From positions 131,561-195,560 of the forward strand of contig CAKULG010000003.1 in assembly GCA_934667105.1 (NCBI GenBank): a stretch of 64,000 nucleotides of DNA, written 5' to 3'. The notes beneath the pieces were generated by a model. That model searched no databases and was not told the DNA's origin. It saw nothing but the letters and a program-made list of their open reading frames with translations. Below are positions 24,530 to 33,580 of this stretch, one piece after another; the stretch's first letter is position 1; each line of letters starts with the position of its first letter. Source of the DNA: an uncultured Clostridia bacterium. GTDB taxonomy: Bacteria > Bacillota > Clostridia > Christensenellales > Aristaeellaceae. Position numbers and translations under genes: made by a program.

Positions 24530-24557
24530 ATTATATACGCTTGCTTCTCACTTTCAA
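24530..24557 (-). promoter_or_regulatory. Promoter of the first Lpl-type importer operon
   Basis: On the minus strand TTGAAA (24557-24552) and TATAAT (24535-24530) are 16 bases apart, about 33 bases before the permease start. Confidence 0.7.
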
Positions 24558-24808
24558 AGTGCTAAAATTCATGGAAAATTCTTTAAAATTTAGCCCGTTT
24601 ATTGCCTTTTCTATTTCTTCGCGCTTTTCATCCTTTCTATGAAATCATCCTGCGAAATCGGATACATGCAGATGCACTTCGCGATTCTTCTTTGTTTTTC
24701 GCGCGCACAGCCTATTCATTTCATGTATCATGCGGTCATTGTACAGCCGTTTCAACGGAATGGAAATACTGTTTTCCATCATTTATTTATATAAAACGAT
24801 CATTCACA

Positions 24809-24838
24809 TTGACGCAGGCCGCCTTCCCATGCTATACT
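24809..24838 (+). promoter_or_regulatory. Promoter of the frameshifted AraC gene
   Basis: TTGACG (24809-24814) and TATACT (24833-24838) are separated by 18 bases; the start codon is 27 bases past the -10 box behind GAAGGGGG. Confidence 0.65.
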
Positions 24839-24864
24839 TTGAGAAAAAAGAAGGGGGCAGGGCT

Positions 24865-25690
24865 ATGCGGCGCATCGCGTTTTCGGCATTGCAGCCGGAG
24901 GAGGTGCAGCTTCGCCTGCGTATCGCCTTTGAGTATCAGCCGCGCATTCTTAAAAATCACATTTCCTGGCGCATCTGCAATTCGCTGATGTATTTGGCCA
25001 GCGGGCAGTATGAATACGCCTGGAACGGCCAGCGCATTCGCATGGAGGGCGGCTGCTTATATTACCTGCCCCATGGCTGCGCCTATGATTACCAGGTGGT
25101 TTCCGACAAGGCCCACGCCTTTCAGTTGGAATTTACATTGCAGGATCAGAAAACGGGGGATTTTTTAATCCTGAGCGACAGACCGTGCGTGCTGATGCCG
25201 CAAATTACGGATGAAGCGCGGATGCTGATGCAATCCATCTGCCAGGCCGCGCCCATCCCCCACGCCTCCGCCAGGCTGCGGGCCCATGGGGATTGCTTTC
25301 GCCTGCTGGGGCTCATCAGCGCCTCGGAGGAAAAAAGCAGTGCGCCCGTATATCCTAAAATTTCCCCCGCCATCGAATACATCGAGCGTCATTTTGCCCA
25401 GAAAATCAGCACCCAGGATCTGCTGAACTGCTGCTATCTCAGCGAGGCGCATATGCGGCGGCTTTTCTTTGCCGCCAAGGGGATGTCCCCCCCATCAGTA
25501 TCACGCCATGCTGCGCATGAACGCCGCTTGTGAAATGCTGAAGCATTCCAATGCCCGCATCGGGGAAATCGCCTTCGCTCTGGGCTTTGAATCCGTTTAC
25601 ACTTTCAGCCAAATTTTCAAGCGGGAAACAGGCATGTCGCCCCGGCAATACCAGCTTGCTCACGGCGCGGAGGAGAGAGACGGAAAATAA
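24865..25690 (+). pseudogene. AraC-family regulator with a +1 frameshift in a C7 run
   Basis: From ATG 24865 the frame encodes a cupin-like effector domain (LMYLASGQYEYAWNGQRIRMEGGCLYYLPHGCAYDY) and the first helix-turn-helix (ISTQDLLNCCYLSEAHMRRLFF) up to KGMSP. There a run of seven C (25487-25493) shifts the frame and a stop soon follows (25533). With six C the frame would read MSPHQYHAMLRMNAACEMLKHSNARIGEIAFALGFESVYTFSQIFKRETGMSPRQY, a perfect second helix-turn-helix, ending at 25690. So this is one gene of about 275 residues, broken by one base. It could be a true mutation, a reversible slippage switch or a sequencing error. It likely controls the divergent importer. Confidence 0.85.
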
Positions 25691-25695
25691 ATAAT

Positions 25696-25737
25696 GCGGG
25701 GAAACCGCTCTTGGCACGCCAAAGAACGATTCTACCG
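25696..25737 (+). terminator. Degenerate palindrome after the AraC gene (repeat family copy 3)
   Basis: The arms (from 25696 and up to 25737) keep the CCGCTCTTGGC...GCCAAAGAACG core with several mismatches and one unpaired base. It starts five bases after the AraC stop codon. Confidence 0.5.
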
Positions 25738-25959
25738 CATCCCTTTCAGAAAGGCTGATCGGGTAAATGCAGAAAGAAAATGAAAAAGCTGCTTGTTTTT
25801 CCACGGCAATGGAAATTTAAGCGGCTTTCCCAAACAAATGCTATTTTATCCTTTTAAACGAAATCTTCCGTGTAAATCAGTCGACCCCCTTTGGTTGGCG
25901 GAGAAGCAAACGGCATTCTTTTCTTTTACTCATACCCATACAGCTTTCTTGGAGAGGGT

Positions 25960-26003
25960 GCGGGGGAACCGTTCTTTGGCTTTCAAAGAATGGTTCCCCC
26001 CGC
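25960..26003 (-). terminator. Palindromic terminator after punA (repeat family copy 4)
   Basis: Arms GCGGGGGAACCGTTCTTTG (25960-25978) and CAAAGAATGG... (25984-26003) pair with one bulged G and one wobble. It closes the punA operon from the left and, being palindromic, may also stop transcripts from the left-hand side. Confidence 0.7.
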
Positions 26004-26026
26004 ATATTATTATCCCCCATATTTTC

Positions 26027-26842
26027 TTACATTTTTTCAATTACCCGGGTCAGCAGCGCGGCGAAGGCTCCCCGCACCCGGCGGCCCGTTTCCATAACTT
26101 CCTCATGGGCGATAGGCTGATCCAGCACGCCTGCGGCCATGTTCGTGATGCAGCTGACCCCCAGCACCCGCATGCCGCAATGGCGGGCCACGATGGTTTC
26201 CGGCACGGTGGACATGCCCACTGCGTCCGCCCCCAGGATGCGCGCCATGCGAATTTCCGCCGGAGTTTCATAGCAGGGGCCGTTCATCCAGCAATATACG
26301 CCCTGAGCCAGGGGGATATTCAGTTCCTTGGCGCAATCCAGCGCCAGCGTCCGCAGCGCGGGATCGTAAGCGTGGGTCATATCGGGGAAACGCGGACCGA
26401 AAGCGTCCAGGTTCTCGCCCCGAAGCGGATTCTGGCCGGAAAGATTGATAAAATCCGTCAGTAGCATCAGCGTTCCGGCGGAAAAGGCGGTGTTCACGCC
26501 CCCGGCGGCGTTGGTAACGATCAGCGTTTTCACGCCAATTCGCGCCATCACGCGAATAGGAAGGGTAACATCCTGCATGGAGTGTCCCTCATAGCTGTGA
26601 AAGCGCCCGCTCATCATCAGCACGCGCTTGCCCGCCAGCTGGCCGCAGATAAATTTCCCCGCATGGCCCTTCACCGTGGCCGTTGGGAAGCCGGGAATTT
26701 CTGCATAGGGCAGGGATTTAGCGTTTTCCAGCGCGTCGCCGAAATCGCCCAGGCCGCTGCCCAGAATCACCGCGATTTCCGCCGCGCCCAATGCATCCCG
26801 CACACAGCGGGCCGCCTGATCAATGCGTTCCATATAATCCAT
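26027..26842 (-). CDS. punA: Purine-nucleoside phosphorylase
   Basis: A 271-residue cytosolic enzyme that splits inosine and guanosine with phosphate to base and ribose-1-phosphate. The trimeric-PNP family signature is present: VILGSGLGDFGD (phosphate loop), GRFHSYEGHSMQDVTLPIRVM, LIVTNAAGGVN (purine pocket), GVYCWMNGPCYETPAEIRM and the Asn in SCITNMAAG. The ATG is preceded by GGAGGGAT. It follows deoB by 3 bases; deoB converts the released pentose-1-phosphate to the 5-phosphate. Confidence 0.95.
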   Translation of the reverse strand: MDYMERIDQAARCVRDALGAAEIAVILGSGLGDFGDALENAKSLPYAEIPGFPTATVKGHAGKFICGQLAGKRVLMMSGRFHSYEGHSMQDVTLPIRVMARIGVKTLIVTNAAGGVNTAFSAGTLMLLTDFINLSGQNPLRGENLDAFGPRFPDMTHAYDPALRTLALDCAKELNIPLAQGVYCWMNGPCYETPAEIRMARILGADAVGMSTVPETIVARHCGMRVLGVSCITNMAAGVLDQPIAHEEVMETGRRVRGAFAALLTRVIEKM

Positions 26843-26845
26843 GGC

Positions 26846-28012
26846 TTATCCCTCCAATTCCTTCAGATAGGAAACCGCGCCGAAACGCTGGGGCAGCCCC
26901 AGATACTCGCTGATGGTGGCCGCGGTATCGGCATAGGTGGCCCTGGTGCCCAGATCGTGCATTCCGCGCAGACGCGGGCTCCAGCAAAGGATGGGCACAT
27001 ACTCTCGGGTATGGTCGGTGCCGGAATAGGTAGGATCGCAGCCGTGATCGGCGGTGATAATCAGCAGATCCTCCGGCCCCAGCAGCGCCTGAATTTCCGG
27101 CAGCCGCGCATCGAAATATTCCAGCGCCCCGGCATAACCTTCCACATCCCGGCGATGACCATACTGCATGTCAAAATCCACCAGATTCACAAAAAGCAGG
27201 CCCTGGAAGGGGCGGCGCAGATAATCCAGCGTGGCCTCGATGCAGGCGGGATTGCCTGCGGCGTGATTGCTGCCCGTCAGACCGCGATGGGCAAAAATAT
27301 CCTCAATTTTTCCAACGCCCAGCACGTCCATGCCCGCTTCCTTCACAGCGTCCAGCAGCGTCGGGGCGATAGGCTCCAGAGAGAAATCCCGCCGCCCGGC
27401 GGTGCGGGTAAACCGGCCTGCGCCGGCGCCCACAAAGGGCCGGGCGATCACACGGCCCACCGCATGCTCCCCCACCAGCTGTTTCCGGGCGATCTGGCAC
27501 ATTTCGTAAAGCCGGGCTAGGGGAATAATTTCCTCATGCGCGGCGATTTGAAACACGCTGTCGGCAGAGGTGTACACGATGGGATACCCCGTGCGCATGT
27601 GCTCCTCCCCCAGTTCATCCAGAATCGCCGTGCCCGAGGCGGGCTTGTTGCCCAGCGTCTTTGTGCCGATGGCTTCCTCAAATGCGCGGATAACCTCCTC
27701 CGGGAAGCCGTTGGGATAGGTGGGGAACGGTCGGTTCAGCGTCACCCCCGCCATTTCCCAATGGCCGGTGGTGGTATCCTTGCCCTGGGCCTTTTCCGCC
27801 GCGCGGCCAAACGCGCCGCAGCCGTTTTCCTCCGCTTTCAGCCCCAGGCCGGGCAAATGCCCCAGACCCAGCGCCTGCATGTGGGGAATATTCAGGGCGC
27901 GATAGGCGGCGATATGCCCCAGGGTGTTAGCCCCGGCATCGCCGAAAGCGGCGGCATCGGGCAGCGCCCCTGCGCCCACGCTGTCCAGTACGATTAAGAC
28001 AGCTCGTTTCAT
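26846..28012 (-). CDS. deoB: Phosphopentomutase
   Basis: A 388-residue member of the alkaline phosphatase superfamily that interconverts ribose- or deoxyribose-1-phosphate and the 5-phosphate. Metal ligands and the phosphorylated residue are in VLIVLDSVGAGALPDA and GKDTTTGHWEMAG (active-site Thr), with later ligands in NLVDFDMQYGHRRD and IITADHGCDPTYSGTDHTREYVP. The length matches known DeoB proteins. It is translated from an AGGAGG site and coupled to punA. Confidence 0.96.
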   Translation of the reverse strand: MKRAVLIVLDSVGAGALPDAAAFGDAGANTLGHIAAYRALNIPHMQALGLGHLPGLGLKAEENGCGAFGRAAEKAQGKDTTTGHWEMAGVTLNRPFPTYPNGFPEEVIRAFEEAIGTKTLGNKPASGTAILDELGEEHMRTGYPIVYTSADSVFQIAAHEEIIPLARLYEMCQIARKQLVGEHAVGRVIARPFVGAGAGRFTRTAGRRDFSLEPIAPTLLDAVKEAGMDVLGVGKIEDIFAHRGLTGSNHAAGNPACIEATLDYLRRPFQGLLFVNLVDFDMQYGHRRDVEGYAGALEYFDARLPEIQALLGPEDLLIITADHGCDPTYSGTDHTREYVPILCWSPRLRGMHDLGTRATYADTAATISEYLGLPQRFGAVSYLKELEG

Positions 28013-28039
28013 AAAGCAATTCCTCCTTTATCAGGAAAA

Positions 28040-28588
28040 TTATGGAACAAGCGGCTCCTCCTCCGGCGCCGCAGGCTCGCTTTCGGGCGGCTTGGGCAGA
28101 TCGCTCAGAGCGGAAAGCCCAAAGTGCGCCAGAAATTTATCGGTGGTGCCGTAAAGAATGGGACGGCCCAGCGCCTCCTTGCGCCCCACCTCCTCGATCA
28201 ACCCCTTATTGGCCAGGGATTGCACCGAGTAATCGCATTTCACGCCGCGCACCGCCTCGATTTCCAGCTTGGTGACGGGCTGGCGATAGGCCACCACCGC
28301 CAGCGTTTCCATGGCGGATTGAGAGAGAGACTGCTTTTGAATAGGCTGGAGCAGCCGCTCCACATACGGGGCGTATTCCGCCCGGGTGGATAATTGAATA
28401 TGATTGCCAAAGCGTTTCAGGCAGATGCCCCGGCGATGAAAGGAATAATCGCTGTCCAGGGCGTCGATGGCCTGGAGCGTTTCAATTTCCGTCACCTCCA
28501 GCGCCCTTTGCAATTCGCCGATTTCCACCGGCTCCCCCGCCACAAAAAGAATGGCCTCGATCACATGGCTCAGTTCAGGCGTATCCAT
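28040..28588 (-). CDS. scpB: Segregation and condensation protein B
   Basis: A 182-residue kleisin-associated winged-helix protein of the SMC-ScpAB condensin. ELSHVIEAILFVAGEPVEI and LSTRAEYAPYVERLLQP, then LSQSAMETLAVVAYRQPVTKLEIEAVRGV and ALGRPILYGTTDKFLAHFGL are the ScpB signature. A proline- and glutamate-rich tail of ~20 residues ends the protein. Its start overlaps the scpA end by 14 bases. Confidence 0.95.
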   Translation of the reverse strand: MDTPELSHVIEAILFVAGEPVEIGELQRALEVTEIETLQAIDALDSDYSFHRRGICLKRFGNHIQLSTRAEYAPYVERLLQPIQKQSLSQSAMETLAVVAYRQPVTKLEIEAVRGVKCDYSVQSLANKGLIEEVGRKEALGRPILYGTTDKFLAHFGLSALSDLPKPPESEPAAPEEEPLVP

Positions 28589-29330
28589 CCGAATCTATTT
28601 CTCCCTCCGTTGGGCTGCCCTCACGGGGCTCCAGCAGCATTTCCCCAAACACGCTTTCCTGGGCCACGGCGGCGCGCCCCAGGCGCAATAGCTCCAGCAG
28701 CGAAAGGAAAAGCGTTACCACTTCGTCCCGCGTTGGGTGGGGGCTGAATAATTCGTCAAAGCGCACAGGTCCCTGGCGCAAGCGCTTTAAAATGTGGGCG
28801 GTGCACCGGGGAATGGTGTATTCATCCCGGATAATGCGCCGGGCCGTGATCGCGGGCGTCTCCTCCTCCTCCGGAATCCGGGCCATCACCCGGGCGAAGG
28901 CGGCCAGCAGGCCGTCCAGCGTCAGGCCCGTTAATTCCAGCGTGGGCGGCGGCAGGGGGTATTCCTCCGGCAGCTTTTGATACATCAGCGCCGCGGCCTT
29001 TTCAAAGCCCTGCATATCCTGAGCGATTTGCTTGAAGCGCTGATATTCCTCCAATTGGCGAATCAGGGCCTGCTCGGGATCCTCCTCCGTTTCCTCCTTG
29101 GGCTTGGGCAGAAGGGAGCGGCTTTTAATTTCCAGCAGCGTGGCCGCCATGGTCAGGAAAGCGCTGGCGTCGTCCATATCCAGATCAGGCGCGTTCTGCA
29201 CCGACTGAATGTATTGATCCGTCACCTGGGAAACGAATATATCCCGGATGTTGATTTTCGCCTTTCCGATCAAGAAAAGCAGCATATCCAGGGGCCCGTC
29301 GAATTGTTTTAAATGCAATGTAAGCGGCAT
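28575..29330 (-). CDS. scpA: Segregation and condensation protein A (kleisin)
   Basis: A 251-residue kleisin that closes the SMC ring for chromosome compaction. The N-terminus LHLKQFDGPLDMLLFLIGKAKINIRDI is diagnostic, followed by FLTMAATLLEIKSRSLLP and a C-terminal winged helix (DEVVTLFLSLLELLRLGRAAVAQ). It starts 3 bases after the site-2 protease stop, and overlaps scpB, as in many clostridia. Confidence 0.95.
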   Translation of the reverse strand: MPLTLHLKQFDGPLDMLLFLIGKAKINIRDIFVSQVTDQYIQSVQNAPDLDMDDASAFLTMAATLLEIKSRSLLPKPKEETEEDPEQALIRQLEEYQRFKQIAQDMQGFEKAAALMYQKLPEEYPLPPPTLELTGLTLDGLLAAFARVMARIPEEEETPAITARRIIRDEYTIPRCTAHILKRLRQGPVRFDELFSPHPTRDEVVTLFLSLLELLRLGRAAVAQESVFGEMLLEPREGSPTEGEIDSDGYA

Positions 29331-29333
29331 ACG

Positions 29334-30188
29334 TCACCCCAACCCGAAAATCCACAGCAGCGCGTCCAGCACGCCCCCCTGCACGAAAATCAGCGCCTGG
29401 CTAATGAAGGAAGAAAAGAAATCCGTGGCAAAGCAAATCACCAGCAGCGCCACCACCAGAATGTTCATCACCTTCTGGGAAATGCGCAGCTTTCCCTTGG
29501 CGAAAATATCGTTGGCTACATGATAGCCGTCCAGGGGCGGAACGGGCAGCAGGTTAAACAGGCTCAGGCCCAGATTCACCATGGCAAAATTCATGAAAAA
29601 GCGCTGTAAATACAGCAGCCAGGGCACGCGGACATACTGGCTGAATTCCTCGGTGTAATAGCCGTAGCCGTTCCGGGCGTAAAGAAACAACTCCTGCTTT
29701 CCTTGAAAAACGGAGGAAAAATTCCAGCCCTCAAAGCTTAGAAAATCCCGAGGCGTCGTCAGTTCCCCCATTTTCCACAATTCAGGCGTGAAAATCAATT
29801 GGTTCAGCAGCAGCATCACCAGCATGGCGAAAAGAAACAGCAGAAAATTCATCACAATGCCCGCCAAGGATACCAGCAGATCATCCCGCCGGAAATGCTT
29901 AAAATTCCGGGGATTGACGGGTACCGGCTTAGCCCAGCCCACCCCGAAGAGCAGCATGCAAAGCGTGCCGACGGGGTCCAGATGGCGCAGGGGATTAAAG
30001 GACAGGCGGCCCAGCATCTGGGCAGTGGGATCGCCGCAGCGCAATGCCACATAGCCGTGGGCCAACTCGTGCAGCGTCAGCGCGATGAGGATAGCGGGAA
30101 TTTCATAAAGCAGCGCGATCAGCGTGGGGATGGGATCACTTTGCAGCTGGGAGAACAGTCTCAAGGGCGCGTTCCTCTTTTCCTCCAT
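29334..30188 (-). CDS. Site-2 protease family (M50) membrane metalloprotease
   Basis: A 284-residue integral membrane protease. The zinc motif is in LIALTLHELAHGYVALRCGDP and the third ligand region in FNLLPVPPLDGYHV, with FNPLRHLDPVGTL between. An insertion of about 70 residues (LIFTPELWKMGEL to YVRVPWLLYLQRF) lies between membrane helices. The annotated ATG is 30188, but a TTG at 30164 has a better-placed GAGGAA site and the promoter -10 box is only about 16 bases before the ATG, so the true start may be 30164. The substrate is unknown. Confidence 0.88.
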   Translation of the reverse strand: MEEKRNAPLRLFSQLQSDPIPTLIALLYEIPAILIALTLHELAHGYVALRCGDPTAQMLGRLSFNPLRHLDPVGTLCMLLFGVGWAKPVPVNPRNFKHFRRDDLLVSLAGIVMNFLLFLFAMLVMLLLNQLIFTPELWKMGELTTPRDFLSFEGWNFSSVFQGKQELFLYARNGYGYYTEEFSQYVRVPWLLYLQRFFMNFAMVNLGLSLFNLLPVPPLDGYHVANDIFAKGKLRISQKVMNILVVALLVICFATDFFSSFISQALIFVQGGVLDALLWIFGLG

Positions 30189-30203
30189 TTATTTCACAAA
30201 CAA

Positions 30204-30232
30204 ATTATACCGCAAATTCACAAAAAACACAA
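30204..30232 (-). promoter_or_regulatory. Promoter of the site-2 protease-scpAB-deoB-punA operon
   Basis: On the minus strand TTGTGT (30232-30227) and TATAAT (30209-30204) have a 17-base spacer, placing the start of transcription roughly ten bases before the ATG at 30188. Confidence 0.65.
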
Positions 30233-30250
30233 GCGACCCGCATAGCGGAC

Positions 30251-30289
30251 GCGAGGGAACGCCTTCCAACGGAAAGAACGTTCCCTCGC
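30251..30289 (-). terminator. Palindrome after lacZ (repeat family copy 5, degenerate)
   Basis: GCGAGGGAACG and CGTTCCCTCGC (ends at 30251 and 30289) form a strong outer stem; the inner CTTTG core is altered. On the minus strand it lies 25 bases after the lacZ stop. Confidence 0.6.
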
Positions 30290-30313
30290 ATTAAAAACCA
30301 TTCGTTTGTTCTT

Positions 30314-33301
30314 TTATTTCGCCGCCTGGGCAGCGCCGTCCACGGATAGGCTCTGCGCGTCAAAGGGCAGGAACGTGAAGCGGAAAGCGCGGGGAGCCTT
30401 CAGATACAGCCGTTCGCTTTCCAGCGGCTCGGGCCCGCATGAATTGCTGCCCAGGGGGCCCATTGCGCCATCCAGCAGCAGGGTGATTTCCTCCGTGCGT
30501 GCAAGCTCGTAGGTATGCTGCGCCTTGGTGAGCATTTCAGGGGTGTAGTGATGCGCGCTGAAGCTGAAGTTCTCGCCCGCCGCCAGCAAGCCGACGCCCC
30601 GGGCGTTAAGCAGCGCCGCAAAGGCGGTATCCTCGTGCGCGCCGTTTTCCTGGGGCCGCACATAGGGCTCGTGGGTGGCTTCCACCGTGGTTTCATACCG
30701 GCCCAGCAGCACCCCCGTTTTCTTATCAGGATAGCTTTCCTGGGGTCCGCGGCCTTGCCAGATCAGCCGCTCGAATTCGCCCGGCAGCGCCATACGCAGG
30801 CCCAGACGCGGCAGATACTCCGCGATTTCCTTCGGCGGCGCGTAGGTGATTTCCAACGCGATTTTGCCCTCGCCAGAAATGGTGTAACGCTGCGTCACCC
30901 GAAGCAGCGGCGGCATAACCTTTTCGCCGTACACGCCGGACAGCGTGATTTCCACGCCGTTTTCCGTTTGCTCAGCCTGCATCACATCGTTCCGGCAAAG
31001 CAGACGATCCAGCCCCATTTCTTCCCATTTCTTGCCGCATCCGCCCCAACCGTTGTCATTATCGGTGGGCGCGCGCCACAAATTGGCCCGCACGCCGCCG
31101 CACAGAAGCTCAACGCCCCGATAGCGCAGCGCGCACAGCCCCTCGCGGTTCCATTCCGCCGCAAATTCGCCGCCGCTCACCCGGTAGCCGCCATGAATCT
31201 TTTCCAGTTGCAAAGGGGCTTGCGGCAGATGCAGCCGCAGCCGTTCCCCCCCGCGCAGAAGAGGCAGCTGATCCCGGGCTACGATGTAACCCGCCTTTGC
31301 CCAGGACGTATCCGCCTTCAGGGCAAAGACGAAATTCAGCACGGCTCCTTGGGGATATTCGCCCAGATCCAGCGCAAATTCTTCCTCCTGCCCCGGCGCT
31401 GCGGCAGTGTTCAGCAGGCCCTGGGTCAGCGTTTTCTCACCGTCCACAACAGCATAGTGCCCCTGCAAATGCGCGAGCGACAAGAAATCATAATAGTTGT
31501 GAATCCGCACCCGGCCCGCTTCCTCATCCGCCATTTCCACGCGGACAGGCCGCATCACATGGGCCAGCTCCATCAGGCCGGTATGGGGCGTGCGGTCGGG
31601 ATAGGTCAGCGCGTCCACGCAGAAGCAACCGTCATGGGGCCATTCCCCAAAATCGCCGCCGTAAGCGTAATAGCGCTGGCCGTTTTCTTCCTTTACCAGA
31701 CCGTGATCCGCCCATTCCCACACGCAGCCGCCCATCAGGCGGGGATTGTGATAGAATTTCTGCCAGTAGTATTCCACCTGGCCTGGGCCCTGGCCCATGG
31801 CATGAACATATTCGCACAGATAGAAGGGCTTATCGGGATATTTCTCCGTCCACTCCTCCATCTTATCGGGATGCTCGTACATCCGGGAGATCACATCCGC
31901 CGTTTCGCCTTTTTCATCCCGCTCGTAATGGATGGGCAGGCCGGTGTTCAGCGCGCGTATTTCCCGGGCCATGGCCGCATGGTTGCAGCCGTAGCCCGAT
32001 TCATTGCCCAGCGACCACATAATAACGCAGGCGTGATTGCGATCCCGCTCCACCATGCGCAGGCCGCGGCTTACAAATTGCTTTTCCCAGATTGGATTCT
32101 TCGCAATAAAATCGTAGGATTCGAAGCAGACCACGCCGTGGCATTCTAAATCCGTTTCGTCGATCACATACAGGCCGTATTCATCGCACAGAGAAAGCAG
32201 CCGGGGATCATTGGGATAATGGCTGGTGCGGACGGCGTTGACGTTGTGCCGTTTCATCAGCAGAACGTCCCGCAGCATTTCGTTCACCGGGGTGTAATAG
32301 CCCAGGGTGGGATGGGTGTCATGGCGGTTTACGCCCTTGATTTTCACGGCCTTCCCGTTCACCAGGAACACGCCCTCCCGGATCTCCACCCGCTTAAAGC
32401 CCAGCAGTTGGCGCTCGCACTGACCGGGAATTTCGCACAGCAGCTCGTACAGGCAGGGCGTTTCCGCGCTCCAGGGATGCACCTCCTTTATTTCTCCGGA
32501 AATGGAGGCCACGCCGTTTTGCACCGGCTCCTGGCGGGAGAAAATCTCCCGGCCGTTTTTCAGCAGCGTAAAGCGCACGCTATCCACGCCCTGGGCCTTG
32601 GCGGCGAAGGTATATTCGCCGTCCCGCAAGTTTTCGGAAAGGCGGGCGCTGACGGTGACGTCGTCAATGCGCTTTTCACCGAAGGAAAGCAGCATCGCGT
32701 CCCGAAAAATGCCGCTGAGCCGCCACATATCCTGGTCCTCCAGGTAGGTGCCGTCCGACCATTGCAGCACGACGATGCGCAGACGGTTTTCCCCCGCCGT
32801 TACGACGGTAGAAATATCAAATTCAGAGGGCAGATGGGGACACTTGGCAAAGCCGACAAGCTGCCCGTTTACATAAGCGTAATAGCAGGAGCTTACGCCC
32901 TCCAGACGCAGCACCGTGCGGCGGCCAGCAAAGGCGGCGGGCAGGGTAAAGGCCCGGTCGTATATGCCGACAGGGGTATCGTCGGGCACAAAGGGCGGAT
33001 CATAGGGAATGGGGAACCGCACGTTCGTATACTGCGGAGCGCCGTAGCCCTGCAATTGCCAAACGCCGGGCACGTCGATTTTCCCCTGCACGCCCTCTCC
33101 CGCTTCGCCGGAAAGCTCCGCCACGTCATGGGGAGATTGATAATAAGTGAAATCCCACCGCCCGTTCAGGGAATAGAAATAAGGAGAAAGCGCCCGCTCC
33201 TCCGCCCGGGCGGAAGCCGCGTCGGGATAGGGAACCAGGGTGGTACGCATGGGCAGCCGATATAGATCCGTGCATTGCAGATCTTGATATTCTGTGCGCA
33301 T
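30314..33301 (-). CDS. lacZ: Beta-galactosidase, GH2 family (LacZ-like)
   Basis: A 995-residue cytoplasmic enzyme, the usual length of LacZ. The order is the N-terminal sugar-binding jelly roll (YSLNGRWDFTYYQSP, VPGVWQLQGYGAPQYTN), two immunoglobulin-like domains, the catalytic barrel with GVNRHDTHPTLGY, the acid/base in MWSLGNESGYGCNH and the nucleophile in FYLCEYVHAMGQGPG, then the C-terminal small-chain domain (APTDNDNGWGGCG, IWQGRGPQESYPDKK). It releases beta-linked galactose. It stands alone on the minus strand with a GGAGGG site; no adjacent transporter is in the same operon. Confidence 0.95.
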   Translation of the reverse strand: MRTEYQDLQCTDLYRLPMRTTLVPYPDAASARAEERALSPYFYSLNGRWDFTYYQSPHDVAELSGEAGEGVQGKIDVPGVWQLQGYGAPQYTNVRFPIPYDPPFVPDDTPVGIYDRAFTLPAAFAGRRTVLRLEGVSSCYYAYVNGQLVGFAKCPHLPSEFDISTVVTAGENRLRIVVLQWSDGTYLEDQDMWRLSGIFRDAMLLSFGEKRIDDVTVSARLSENLRDGEYTFAAKAQGVDSVRFTLLKNGREIFSRQEPVQNGVASISGEIKEVHPWSAETPCLYELLCEIPGQCERQLLGFKRVEIREGVFLVNGKAVKIKGVNRHDTHPTLGYYTPVNEMLRDVLLMKRHNVNAVRTSHYPNDPRLLSLCDEYGLYVIDETDLECHGVVCFESYDFIAKNPIWEKQFVSRGLRMVERDRNHACVIMWSLGNESGYGCNHAAMAREIRALNTGLPIHYERDEKGETADVISRMYEHPDKMEEWTEKYPDKPFYLCEYVHAMGQGPGQVEYYWQKFYHNPRLMGGCVWEWADHGLVKEENGQRYYAYGGDFGEWPHDGCFCVDALTYPDRTPHTGLMELAHVMRPVRVEMADEEAGRVRIHNYYDFLSLAHLQGHYAVVDGEKTLTQGLLNTAAAPGQEEEFALDLGEYPQGAVLNFVFALKADTSWAKAGYIVARDQLPLLRGGERLRLHLPQAPLQLEKIHGGYRVSGGEFAAEWNREGLCALRYRGVELLCGGVRANLWRAPTDNDNGWGGCGKKWEEMGLDRLLCRNDVMQAEQTENGVEITLSGVYGEKVMPPLLRVTQRYTISGEGKIALEITYAPPKEIAEYLPRLGLRMALPGEFERLIWQGRGPQESYPDKKTGVLLGRYETTVEATHEPYVRPQENGAHEDTAFAALLNARGVGLLAAGENFSFSAHHYTPEMLTKAQHTYELARTEEITLLLDGAMGPLGSNSCGPEPLESERLYLKAPRAFRFTFLPFDAQSLSVDGAAQAAK

Positions 33302-33410
33302 AGTGTTTCCCTCCGTTTACCATACGCCGCGAATGGCGGCGTTCATTTTCATTTGTAGTTTAGCATATTTTTCTCTTTTTGTATATGCATTTCTTTAAGA
33401 AGAGCAAATT

Positions 33411-33453
33411 GCTGGGGAACTGTTCTTTGGAAGCCAAAGAACGGTTCCCCAGC
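33411..33453 (-). terminator. Palindromic terminator after the FtsH-like gene (repeat family copy 6)
   Basis: 20-base arms GCTGGGGAACTGTTCTTTGG (33411-33430) and CCAAAGAACGGTTCCCCAGC (33434-33453) with a 3-base loop and one wobble. This is the cleanest copy of the family. It is 128 bases past the stop of the minus-strand FtsH-like gene; 33302-33580 otherwise holds only the lacZ upstream region. Confidence 0.7.
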
Positions 33454-33580
33454 GCCTTCTTGAAGGTTATTCGAAAGGAAGAATATAATATCGAACTTGC
33501 ATCCTCGCCGACGAAAGGATAAATAGGCGTTTGCTTGACAAGAGAGCTCAAGAAAAACATTTTGACGCTTGGTATTATAA

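Larger units (their letters stand above)
24498..24864. other. Divergent control region between importer and AraC gene
   Basis: This AT-rich stretch holds the importer promoter (24530-24557, minus) and the regulator promoter (24809-24838, plus). The middle ~250 bases contain no gene that I can support; regulator binding sites are likely but no clear repeat stands out. Confidence 0.6.
25691..26026. other. Convergent intergenic region with two palindromes
   Basis: Between the AraC gene and punA there is a degenerate palindrome (25696-25737) and a near-perfect one (25960-26003), both of the dispersed family. The ~220 bases between them are AT-rich and show no gene that I can support. Confidence 0.55.

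Noticed and set aside
335..33453. Palindromes as insertion-sequence ends
   Set aside because: No transposase gene, target duplication or paired spacing is visible; their place after stop codons fits terminators better.
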